Notes under the pieces: generated by a model
What the model saw: the letters and a program-made list of their open reading frames with translations, nothing else
The model's database searches: none
Told to the model about the DNA's origin: nothing
Program-made: the position numbers and the translations under genes
Part shown: in pieces, positions 1 to 5,740 of the stretch
How positions within the stretch are numbered: the first letter of the stretch is position 1
Layout: each line of letters starts with the position of its first letter
Assembly (NCBI GenBank): GCA_007118235.1
Contig: SKRY01000234.1
Location: 1 to 6,133 of the forward strand
Length of the DNA: 6,133 bases
Source of the DNA: Candidatus Hydrogenedentota bacterium
GTDB lineage: Bacteria; Hydrogenedentota; Hydrogenedentia; Hydrogenedentales; SLHB01
Direction: 5' to 3'

Positions 1-600
1 ATTCTTGAGGCGGCGTTCGCGTGTGTAGGGGGCGTCGAGAATAATCGCATCCAGATCGATGAAGTAGAAGCGTTCGCCGCCGGCGGTGTAGATGTTCTTT
101 CCCGCCAAGTCCTGATGATACGCTCCCGCGCGTGCAAGGGCGTTCACGGCCCCGGCCAATTCCGCGAAGAACGCATGGACGGCATCTGGAGGAGCCTCTT
201 GGTTCAGCAGCTCCCAGGCATGCGCTTCCACCGTGCGGCATCCCGTAAGGTAGGATAGGACAAGGGCGTTTCCCAGACGCGCTCCCCACCGGCTTCGCTC
301 CACATAGGCCAAGGGCTTGGGCGCGCCGACGCCATGAGCTTCCAGACGCCGCGCGGCGTTCCAGGCCCGCCGCCGTACGCTGGGCTGTAACGTGAGCTTC
401 AGCGCCTCCGTCCATGAGCCGGGCGCCGATTCCTTGATCACGGCGTCGCCCACGCGCCGGGTCAGGGACCGGTGGGAGCGTTTGAACTCCTCGCCCGGCG
501 TTTCCAACGCCGCCAGGAGCCAGGCGCGGTCAACGGATTCCCGGCGCTCGATGTGTAAGGCGCCGTTCCGGCTGCGCCTCCGCCCCACCCGCTCTTTCAC
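1..600 (-). CDS. Lipopolysaccharide kinase (WaaP/InaA)-like protein, partial
   Basis: This frame is open from the left edge and encodes 200 residues here; the C-terminus lies outside the window. It has the layout of a small eukaryotic-like sugar kinase of the WaaP/KdkA type. There is a probable ATP-binding lysine at about K56 (AVIKE), a catalytic loop YHQDLAGKN with D164 and N169, and a metal-binding segment FIDLD with D182. By family, it probably phosphorylates an LPS inner-core sugar at the cytoplasmic face of the inner membrane, but the exact acceptor cannot be read from the sequence. It differs from its neighbour in the catalytic loop (HQDLAGKN against HGDLNGAN) and in IDLD against LDFD, so it is probably a diverged paralogue rather than a recent copy. 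The start is uncertain. GTG at 600-598 has GAAGGG 3 nt upstream. TTG at 615-613 would give a TTGA overlap with the upstream gene's stop and has AGG 6 nt upstream. Family assignment is fairly secure; substrate is unknown. Confidence 0.72.
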   Translation of the reverse strand, partial: MKERVGRRRSRNGALHIERRESVDRAWLLAALETPGEEFKRSHRSLTRRVGDAVIKESAPGSWTEALKLTLQPSVRRRAWNAARRLEAHGVGAPKPLAYVERSRWGARLGNALVLSYLTGCRTVEAHAWELLNQEAPPDAVHAFFAELAGAVNALARAGAYHQDLAGKNIYTAGGERFYFIDLDAIILDAPYTRERRLKN

Positions 601-611
601 GTACCCTTCGC

Positions 612-1412
612 TCAAACCGGACCTGATCTCCCGCTCAACCGGTCCGAGACAACGCCCCGGAGCCGGTAGCACCTGTCAAGCCACGGGGACCATTCAAGGC
701 CGCCATAGCCCGCCAATACCCATTCAAAGGCCTCGGCCCCGTGGCCATTTTTGGACAAGGATCGGCGAAACCGAAGAAGATTCCGGGCTCTCTTCGCCGT
801 TTTCAGAGGCTGTTCCACATAGGCTTTGTCAAAATCCAAGACGTACGCCAGATCCGTTTTATCGATGAACACGTTCGCGCCGTTGAGATCGCCGTGATAC
901 ACGCCCGCGCCATGCATGACCCGAATGACCCGCCCGGCTTCCTCCAAGAGCGGCTCTGCCTGTTCCGGACGCCGCGCGAGGGCCTCCAACAGGGACACAC
1001 CCTCCAATTCGCGGCTGACGTAGAAGCCCTCCCGCCGGCCGCGCCCCGGATGACCCCACACAGCGCCCAAGGGCTCCGCCACTGGAATTCCCTGCCGATA
1101 GGCGTGGTGATGCGCCCGCAGTTCGGCCAACGGCCTGTTGACTAGGAGAAAGTCCCGGGGCATGAAACTCGCGGCGGCGCCGCCCCGGCGGTAGCGGCGG
1201 ATAAGGGCCGCCCCCTCCCGATAGTTGAACCGCCACAACACGCCGCGCCCGCCCACGGCTACTTGCTCCAGGGCGTCAAGATTGCGCAGGGCTGCATCCA
1301 GTTCCTTGGCGTATTCGCGCCGCCACACGGCGCCATCACGCCTCACGAACGCCAAGGGAGTACGGCCGGACGCGGAGGCGTGGCCGGCGTTTGGTTGCGT
1401 GGGATCTGTCAT
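612..1412 (-). CDS. kdkA: KdkA-like 3-deoxy-D-manno-octulosonic acid (Kdo) kinase
   Basis: This complete gene of 266 codons starts at ATG 1412 and ends at TGA 614-612. It matches the Kdo kinase family (lipopolysaccharide kinase, WaaP/KdkA), which transfers phosphate from ATP to Kdo in the LPS inner core on the cytoplasmic side. Visible landmarks are IRRYRRGG at about 71-78 (family form RHYxRGG), RPLAELRAHHHAYRQGIPVAEP at 93-114 (the helix then PVPxP region), and the catalytic loop YHGDLNGANVFID at 172-184 with D175 and N180. VLDFDKA at 191-197 has the metal ligand D193, and RNLLRFRRSLSK at 210-221 corresponds to the NLxRLxRS tail typical of KdkA. The first 30 or so residues look variable. Ribosome binding is weak: GGAAAG lies 12 nt before the ATG. 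It lies 72 nt downstream of menE and directly upstream of a second kinase-like gene. The symbol is based on motif similarity; a related WaaP-type specificity is possible. Confidence 0.75.
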   Translation of the reverse strand: MTDPTQPNAGHASASGRTPLAFVRRDGAVWRREYAKELDAALRNLDALEQVAVGGRGVLWRFNYREGAALIRRYRRGGAAASFMPRDFLLVNRPLAELRAHHHAYRQGIPVAEPLGAVWGHPGRGRREGFYVSRELEGVSLLEALARRPEQAEPLLEEAGRVIRVMHGAGVYHGDLNGANVFIDKTDLAYVLDFDKAYVEQPLKTAKRARNLLRFRRSLSKNGHGAEAFEWVLAGYGGLEWSPWLDRCYRLRGVVSDRLSGRSGPV

Positions 1413-1437
1413 ACCATGAAATCGCTTTCCAGGGGAT

Positions 1438-1467
1438 ATTGTATGGGCTAAAAGGCGGGCTTTACAA
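1438..1467 (-). promoter_or_regulatory. Candidate sigma70-type promoter for the kinase pair
   Basis: On the minus strand, TTGTAA (1467-1462) and TACAAT (1443-1438) are separated by 18 nt. The -10 box matches the consensus at five of six positions and the -35 at four of six. Transcription would begin near 1431, leaving a leader of about 20 nt before the ATG at 1412. The -35 box falls inside the loop of the putative menE terminator. This is a consensus match only and could be chance, although it is AT-rich against a GC-rich background. Confidence 0.3.
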
Positions 1468-1480
1468 CACTCCGTCCGCC
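1450..1480 (-). terminator. Weak rho-independent terminator-like hairpin after menE
   Basis: Reading the minus strand, GGCGGAC (1480-1474) can pair with GCCCGCC (1460-1454) across a 13-nt loop. This gives five GC pairs, one A-C mismatch and a closing C-G pair, followed directly by TTTT (1453-1450). It begins 4 nt past the menE TAA, where an operon terminator would be expected. The stem is short and the T tract is only four long, so termination may be partial, or the inverted repeat may be chance in GC-rich DNA. Confidence 0.35.
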
Positions 1481-1484
1481 GCGT

Positions 1485-2897
1485 TTACTCGATACGCGCG
1501 CGGTGGGCGAGGCGTTTGCCGGCCCATTGCGCGAATTGCCGGCGGGAGGGTTTGAGTCCTTCCCCCGCCTCGGAAGGCCAGGGCAAGAAGGCGATGGGGA
1601 TCTTGTATTTGGGCAAGCGGGTGGCCAGTGCGGCCGACAAAGCGTCTCCATCAAGGGGCTGGGAGCCGCTGGCGCGGACAAAGGCGGCGGGGCGCGCTCC
1701 GAACGTCTCATCCTCCACGGGAACCACTAGGGCCTCCGCAACTCCCTGCAGCCGCGAGAGTTCAGCCTCGATCTCTTCGGGCTGGATGTTCTCGCCGCCC
1801 GAAATGAACAGGTTGTCGCGGCGTCCGCTCACATGCAGCCAGCCGCGTTCGTCGAAATGTCCCAAATCGCCCGTGGGGAACCAGCCGGCATCGGTTTCGG
1901 GCCGCTCCATGCCATTATTCGTCAGATATCCCATGAACAGCGTGGGACCGTTTACTTCAATCTCGCCGTCAACTGTCACGCGCGCGGAGCCGGGAATCAG
2001 GGGCGGCGCGCCGGGATCGGGCAGGTCTGCGGGCGCCAAGCGGGGCGTGGTAGCGATTTGCGAGGCCGTCTCGGTCATCCCGTAGGTGATGTGCACAGGG
2101 ACGCCCTCGGCCACGGCCCGTTCCAAGAGCCGCGGCGGAATGGGGCCGCCGCCGAGAAGCACGGCCTTCACGTGCGCCAACACGGCGGGGTCCTCGTCCA
2201 GCAAGCGCTGGAGTTGCGTGGGAACCAGCGAGAGATGAGTAGGCCGATACTTCGCGATGGCTTCCAAAAGGGGCATATCCTGGGCTGGAACGATGGTCTC
2301 CGCCCCGGCCTCGGCGCAGCGGAATAAGACGGCGATGCCCGAGACGTGGTACAGGGGCAGTGAGAGCAGCCACGAATCGCCTTGCCGCAATGGGACGCGC
2401 TCATTCGAGGCGCGGGCGCTGTACACGTGGTTGGCGAACTGGTGGATGGCGGCCTTGGGCGCGCCCGAACTGCCTGAGGTGTACACGATGGTGGCGGGCC
2501 GATCCCCGGCGCCGGGCGGTTCATCGGTTCCTTCCGTGAAAGCCGCCTGCCCTAGCGTGCTTACGTGTTCGGTCTCCGCGCCGGTTAGAAGCGTCTTGCA
2601 ACCGGCTGCCTGGGCCCATTCCGCGCGGCGTTCAGCGGGAACGCGCATGTTCAGGGGACAGACGGCGAGTCCCGCCCGCAAGCAGCCCCAAAACAGGAGC
2701 ACCGTGTCCGCTTCCGCCGGTAACGAGAACGCCACGCGATCCCCCGGCCTCAACCCGCGTTCGCGCAAAGCCACGGCGATCCGCATAGCCGCCTCGTCCA
2801 TCCCGGCCCAAGACCACCGGCGTTCGCCTTCCCGCAAGGCGGCCGCGTTGGGCCAACGTTTGGCGCTCCGGGCCACAGGGCAGAGCGGCGGCGCCAT
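1485..2897 (-). CDS. menE: o-Succinylbenzoate--CoA ligase MenE
   Basis: MenE activates o-succinylbenzoate with ATP and CoA to give o-succinylbenzoyl-CoA, the substrate of MenB, in the cytoplasm. The 470-residue protein is an ANL-superfamily adenylating enzyme of normal length. Motifs in order are the phosphate-binding loop YTSGSSGAPK at 139-148, LPLYHVSG at 180-187, LLGGGPIP at 247-254, YGMTETAS at 272-279, and WFPTGDLG at 339-346. The MenE-like hinge GRRDNLFISGGENIQPEEIE follows at 358-377, then a C-terminal LKPSRRQFAQW (448-458) whose K449 is in the place of the adenylation lysine. That tail resembles the GIKISRQALKEW form I recall for E. coli MenE. The open frame extends upstream to 3080, but that part reads as low-complexity antisense of menC's own coding frame. 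ATG 2897 is chosen because GGAG (2908-2905) lies 7 nt before it, within the end of menC. menC stops only 4 nt upstream, so translation is probably coupled. It is the last gene of the men block. Confidence 0.95.
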   Translation of the reverse strand: MAPPLCPVARSAKRWPNAAALREGERRWSWAGMDEAAMRIAVALRERGLRPGDRVAFSLPAEADTVLLFWGCLRAGLAVCPLNMRVPAERRAEWAQAAGCKTLLTGAETEHVSTLGQAAFTEGTDEPPGAGDRPATIVYTSGSSGAPKAAIHQFANHVYSARASNERVPLRQGDSWLLSLPLYHVSGIAVLFRCAEAGAETIVPAQDMPLLEAIAKYRPTHLSLVPTQLQRLLDEDPAVLAHVKAVLLGGGPIPPRLLERAVAEGVPVHITYGMTETASQIATTPRLAPADLPDPGAPPLIPGSARVTVDGEIEVNGPTLFMGYLTNNGMERPETDAGWFPTGDLGHFDERGWLHVSGRRDNLFISGGENIQPEEIEAELSRLQGVAEALVVPVEDETFGARPAAFVRASGSQPLDGDALSAALATRLPKYKIPIAFLPWPSEAGEGLKPSRRQFAQWAGKRLAHRARIE

Positions 2898-2908
2898 GAC
2901 CTTACTCC
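2898..2908 (-). promoter_or_regulatory. Ribosome binding site of menE
   Basis: GGAG at 2908-2905 is followed by the 7-nt spacer TAAGGTC and then ATG at 2897. It overlaps the last codons and stop of menC. It fixes the start of menE against the longer open frame that reaches 3080. Confidence 0.7.
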
Positions 2909-3999
2909 GCCGTATCGTGCGCCACGGCGGTGCGGCCGACCTCGGCCGCCAACCGGTTGATCTCGTTGAGATCCCATTGGGGCGCGGGCGAGGGCAAACG
3001 CTCCACGAGAATATCCTCGGCGAGCCAATCGTAGGTGTCCAGTCCCGCGGGCGCGGGATCGGGATCGGCGGCCGCGGCAAGGTTCGCCAGAATGCTCAAT
3101 CCGACGCCCGATTCATAACTTGCGCTGAGGACGGGCTTGACGCCGAGTTCACGGGCCTCTCGGGCGAAGCGAATAGTCTTTTCGACCCCGCCCAGAAGCG
3201 TGGGTTTCAAGACAATCGCCCGGATTCCGTCCCAATTCGACAACACTTCGGGGAAAAGGTTGAGCAAGGTTTCGTCCAACGCCATGGGCACGCCGCTGGC
3301 TTGGCTCAATTGGAGCAACCCAAAGGGGCTCGTCAACGGTTCTTCGAGATAATCGATGTTGAGGCCGCACACCGCCTTGCAAAAGACCAGGGCGTCGTCG
3401 TAGTCCCACGCGCAGTTCGCATCAAGCCGCAGCGCCACGTCATCGCCCAGGGCTTCCCGCACCGCCTTCGCCAGTTCGGCCGCACGCTCCGGTTCGCCTC
3501 CCACCTTGAGTTTGACCGCCGTGAAGCCCTTCTCGCGCAGCATGGCCGCCCGGGCCGCGGCTGTCTCGCGCTCGCCCGCCACAAGCCCGCAGATGGGAAT
3601 CGTGTCCCCGGAATCAGGCGCGATCAAGAGCGCCAGGCTGACGCCCTGCGCCGAGGCCATCAGACCCAGGAGGGCGGCTTCGACGCCGAATTGCACGCTC
3701 GGGCACAAGCTGTGAGGGGCGAGAAGCTCCTGCATGCCCCCGTCAAGACCCGCCAGCGCCGGATCGGGCACGTGATCCGACAGGGCGTAGCTCATGAAAG
3801 ACAACTCTTCCATGGCCTTGTTGGCGTCTTCCTCGCTGAAGCCGGGCAGAGGCGCTACATCGCCCCGCCCCACGTGCTCGTCCTTGTCCCAGAGTTCCAG
3901 GATATGCCCCCGGCGTTCGGAGAGTCCTTCTTCTCCGATGGGAAGGCGACGGCTCAGCGTTATCGTGTATGTGTAGGTTTTGTAGTGATGAATTCTCAT
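2902..3999 (-). CDS. menC: o-Succinylbenzoate synthase MenC (enolase superfamily)
   Basis: MenC dehydrates SHCHC to o-succinylbenzoate. The 365-residue protein has the enolase-superfamily layout: an N-terminal capping domain of about 120 residues followed by a TIM barrel. Catalytic features are AVKLKVG at 161-167 with the K163/K165 pair, the metal ligands DAN (D193), YLEEPL (E219 or E220) and ALDET (D242), the second catalytic lysine in IVLKPTLLGG (K265), and the SASYESGVG loop at 292-300. The family also contains N-succinyl amino acid racemases and muconate cycloisomerases, but the men operon context settles the assignment. The ATG at 3999-3997 shares ATGA with the menA stop. The bases upstream (GTATATTTT) hold no Shine-Dalgarno match, so translation probably depends on ribosomes finishing menA. 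It stops 4 nt before menE. Confidence 0.95.
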   Translation of the reverse strand: MRIHHYKTYTYTITLSRRLPIGEEGLSERRGHILELWDKDEHVGRGDVAPLPGFSEEDANKAMEELSFMSYALSDHVPDPALAGLDGGMQELLAPHSLCPSVQFGVEAALLGLMASAQGVSLALLIAPDSGDTIPICGLVAGERETAAARAAMLREKGFTAVKLKVGGEPERAAELAKAVREALGDDVALRLDANCAWDYDDALVFCKAVCGLNIDYLEEPLTSPFGLLQLSQASGVPMALDETLLNLFPEVLSNWDGIRAIVLKPTLLGGVEKTIRFAREARELGVKPVLSASYESGVGLSILANLAAAADPDPAPAGLDTYDWLAEDILVERLPSPAPQWDLNEINRLAAEVGRTAVAHDTAE

Positions 4000-4907
4000 A
4001 AAATATACGCCAATGCGAACGCGCCGCTGTAGAACAGCAAGGCCATGCCTGTTCGCGCCAGTGCGTGATGAAAAGCTTCCGGCGCCGCGGGATCAATCAG
4101 TATCCGCGCCGCGGGGGCTCCCCACCACAAACCCAGTAAAGCCACCAGGGCGAACCAACGGCTCCCCGTGTAGCCGTAGAAGTACAATGGAACTGCCATG
4201 CACGATACCACAATGCAGAACAGGTACTCCATCTTGGCGAATTCCGCGCCGAACCGGACGGCCAGGGTTTTCTTGCCCGCCGCCCTATCCTCCTCGATGT
4301 CGCGGAGGTTGTTCACCGTGAGCAAGGCCACCGCGAGCAAGCCCGGCGCGATCCCCGCGATGATCACCTGCGCGGGCAGCTCCAGGGCTTGTAGGTAATA
4401 CGTTCCCCCAACCGCCACCGGCCCAAAGAAAATCAGCACGGCCGCATCGCTCAGGCCGATGTAGCCCAAGGGATACGGGCCCGCCGTGTACCAGACGCCG
4501 CACGCGACCGAGGCCACGGCGATGGCGAGAAAGGGCCATCCGCCGCGATAGATGGCGTAGGCGGCGGGTAGCGCAATGAGCGCGAAAACCAGTGTGGTGG
4601 CGCGGCGCATGGTTTTCGGCGTGACCAGGCCGGCTTGGGTTACGCGCGTGGGTCCCGTCCGCTTGTCCGTGTCCGTTCCCTTGACGAAATCAAGGTAATC
4701 GTTGGCGAAGTTGGTCCCGATTTGGACGAGCAACGCCGCCGCCAACGCGCACAACGCGGAGACCGGATGAAAGGCCCCGGCGTCGTACGCCATCGCGGCT
4801 CCGATGACCACGGGCGCTATCGCGGCGCCCAACGTTCGGGGCCGGGAAGCCATGAGCCAGATCCGGAGTGGGCCGGGTTGGGGTATGTCTGCGTGGGCAG
4901 CGTTCAC
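3996..4907 (-). CDS. menA: 1,4-Dihydroxy-2-naphthoate polyprenyltransferase MenA
   Basis: MenA is a UbiA-family integral membrane prenyltransferase. It joins a polyprenyl diphosphate to 1,4-dihydroxy-2-naphthoate with loss of CO2, giving demethylmenaquinone. From the 4907 start it has 303 residues, a normal length. The first Asp-rich motif is NDYLDFVKGTDTD at 69-81 and the second is NNLRDIEED at 199-207; both bind Mg-diphosphate. About nine hydrophobic segments can be seen (near 26-41, 51-66, 105-120, 125-140, 152-168, 180-198, 230-245, 252-266 and 284-302), as expected for UbiA proteins. Two GTG starts compete. GTG at 4922 overlaps the menB stop as GTGA but has no purine-rich site before it. 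GTG at 4907 has GAGGGGAG 5 nt upstream and is preferred. The stop TGA (3998-3996) overlaps the menC ATG. In E. coli menA lies apart from the other men genes; here it is inside the operon. Confidence 0.95.
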   Translation of the reverse strand: MNAAHADIPQPGPLRIWLMASRPRTLGAAIAPVVIGAAMAYDAGAFHPVSALCALAAALLVQIGTNFANDYLDFVKGTDTDKRTGPTRVTQAGLVTPKTMRRATTLVFALIALPAAYAIYRGGWPFLAIAVASVACGVWYTAGPYPLGYIGLSDAAVLIFFGPVAVGGTYYLQALELPAQVIIAGIAPGLLAVALLTVNNLRDIEEDRAAGKKTLAVRFGAEFAKMEYLFCIVVSCMAVPLYFYGYTGSRWFALVALLGLWWGAPAARILIDPAAPEAFHHALARTGMALLFYSGAFALAYIL

Positions 4908-4920
4908 GGGTGCTCCCCTC
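4908..4920 (-). promoter_or_regulatory. Ribosome binding site deciding the menA start
   Basis: GAGGGGAG (4920-4913) overlaps the menB stop codon and is followed by the 5-nt spacer CACCC and GTG at 4907. It is the strongest Shine-Dalgarno sequence in the window and favours the 4907 start over GTG 4922. It also suggests that ribosomes finishing menB load directly onto menA. Confidence 0.65.
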
Positions 4921-5740
4921 ACGGCGTCCGGGGGAACTTGGAGAAATCGGGCCGGCGCTTCTCATTGAAGGCGTTGCGCCCTTCCTGGCCCTCTTCGCTC
5001 ATGTAGAACAACATGGTGGCGTTGCCCGCCAATTCTTGCAGACCCGCCTGCCCATCGCAATCGGCGTTGAGCGCCGCCTTCAGGCAGCGAATGGCGGTCG
5101 GCGAATTCGCCAGGATTTCGCGGCACCACTGCACCGTCTCTTCTTCAAGGCGGTCATAGGGGACGACCGTGTTCACCAGACCCATGTCGAGCGCCTGCTG
5201 GGCGTTGTACTGGCGGCAAAGGAACCAGATCTCCCGCGCCTTCTTCTGCCCCACGATGCGCGCCATGTAACTTGCGCCATAGCCGCCGTCGAACGAGCCC
5301 ACGCGCGGCCCCGTTTGGCCAAAGATGGCGTTGTCCGCCGCGATGGTGAGGTCCGCCAACAAATGGAGGACATGGCCGCCGCCGATGGCGTAGCCCGCCA
5401 CCATGGCGATGATCGGCTTCGGGCACGTGCGCATCTGGCGTTGAAAATCGAGCACGTTGAGCCGGTTCGCGCCCTTGTCATCCACGTAACCCGCGTCGCC
5501 CCGGATCTTCTGGTCGCCGCCGGAACAGAACGCCTTCTCGCCCTGGCCCGTGAGAATGACGGCGCCGATGGTCTCGTCGAACCGGGCGTCGTTGAGGGCG
5601 TGGGCCATCTCGTCCACGGTCCGCGGCCGGAACGCGTTGCGCACTTCGGGCCGGTTGATGGTTATCTTGGCGATTCCCTCAGCCTTCGAATAAATGATGT
5701 CGGTGTAGTCACCGGTTGGTTACCATTGAATTGGACTCAT
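4919..5740 (-). CDS. menB: 1,4-Dihydroxy-2-naphthoyl-CoA synthase MenB, with an in-frame TAA at codon 7
   Basis: MenB is a crotonase-fold enzyme that closes the second ring, turning o-succinylbenzoyl-CoA into 1,4-dihydroxy-2-naphthoyl-CoA. Counting from ATG 5740 the gene has 273 codons before its TGA (4921-4919), a normal MenB length. Conserved parts are GIAKITINRPEVRNAFRP at 22-39, FCSGGDQKIRGD at 71-82 (oxyanion hole), GYAIGGGH at 117-123, and GQTGPRVGSFDGGYGASYM at 141-159. The C-terminal region closely resembles what I recall of E. coli MenB (EEGQEGRNAF...PDFSKF). Gly144 in QTG marks the bicarbonate-dependent type; the other type has Asp there. The oddity is codon 7: after ATG AGT CCA ATT CAA TGG comes TAA (5722-5720), then conserved MenB sequence (DYTDIIYSKAEGIAKI) in the same frame. 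A conservative start would be GTG 5644 (241 codons), but it removes the conserved first strands and has no ribosome binding site. The gene's identity is certain; whether it is intact is not. Confidence 0.9.

Larger units (their letters stand above)
1413..1484. other. Short spacer between men operon and kinase genes
   Basis: These 72 nt separate the menE stop from the kdkA-like start. They contain a terminator-like hairpin next to menE and an overlapping promoter-like pair facing the kinase genes, listed separately. No ORF of note is present on either strand. This is the longest clearly non-coding stretch in the window. Confidence 0.8.

Noticed and set aside
392..868. A 158-codon plus-strand open frame
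   Set aside because: It is antisense to both kinase genes, has a Ser/Arg/Pro-rich composition and shows no recognisable motif.
2898..3080. Extension of the menE frame upstream to 3080
   Set aside because: The extra 61 residues are low-complexity Pro/Arg sequence overlapping menC, with no MenE similarity. ATG 2897 has a proper ribosome binding site and gives a normal MenE length.
2257..4032. A 591-codon open frame on the plus strand
   Set aside because: It runs antisense across menE and menC, whose catalytic motifs are clear on the other strand. Its translation is rich in Arg, Gly and Ala, shows no domain I recognise, and is the kind of shadow frame GC-rich DNA produces.
5720..5722. TAA reassigned as a sense codon in this organism
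   Set aside because: menC and menE both end at TAA in this window, at positions that match family lengths, so a changed genetic code is unlikely.
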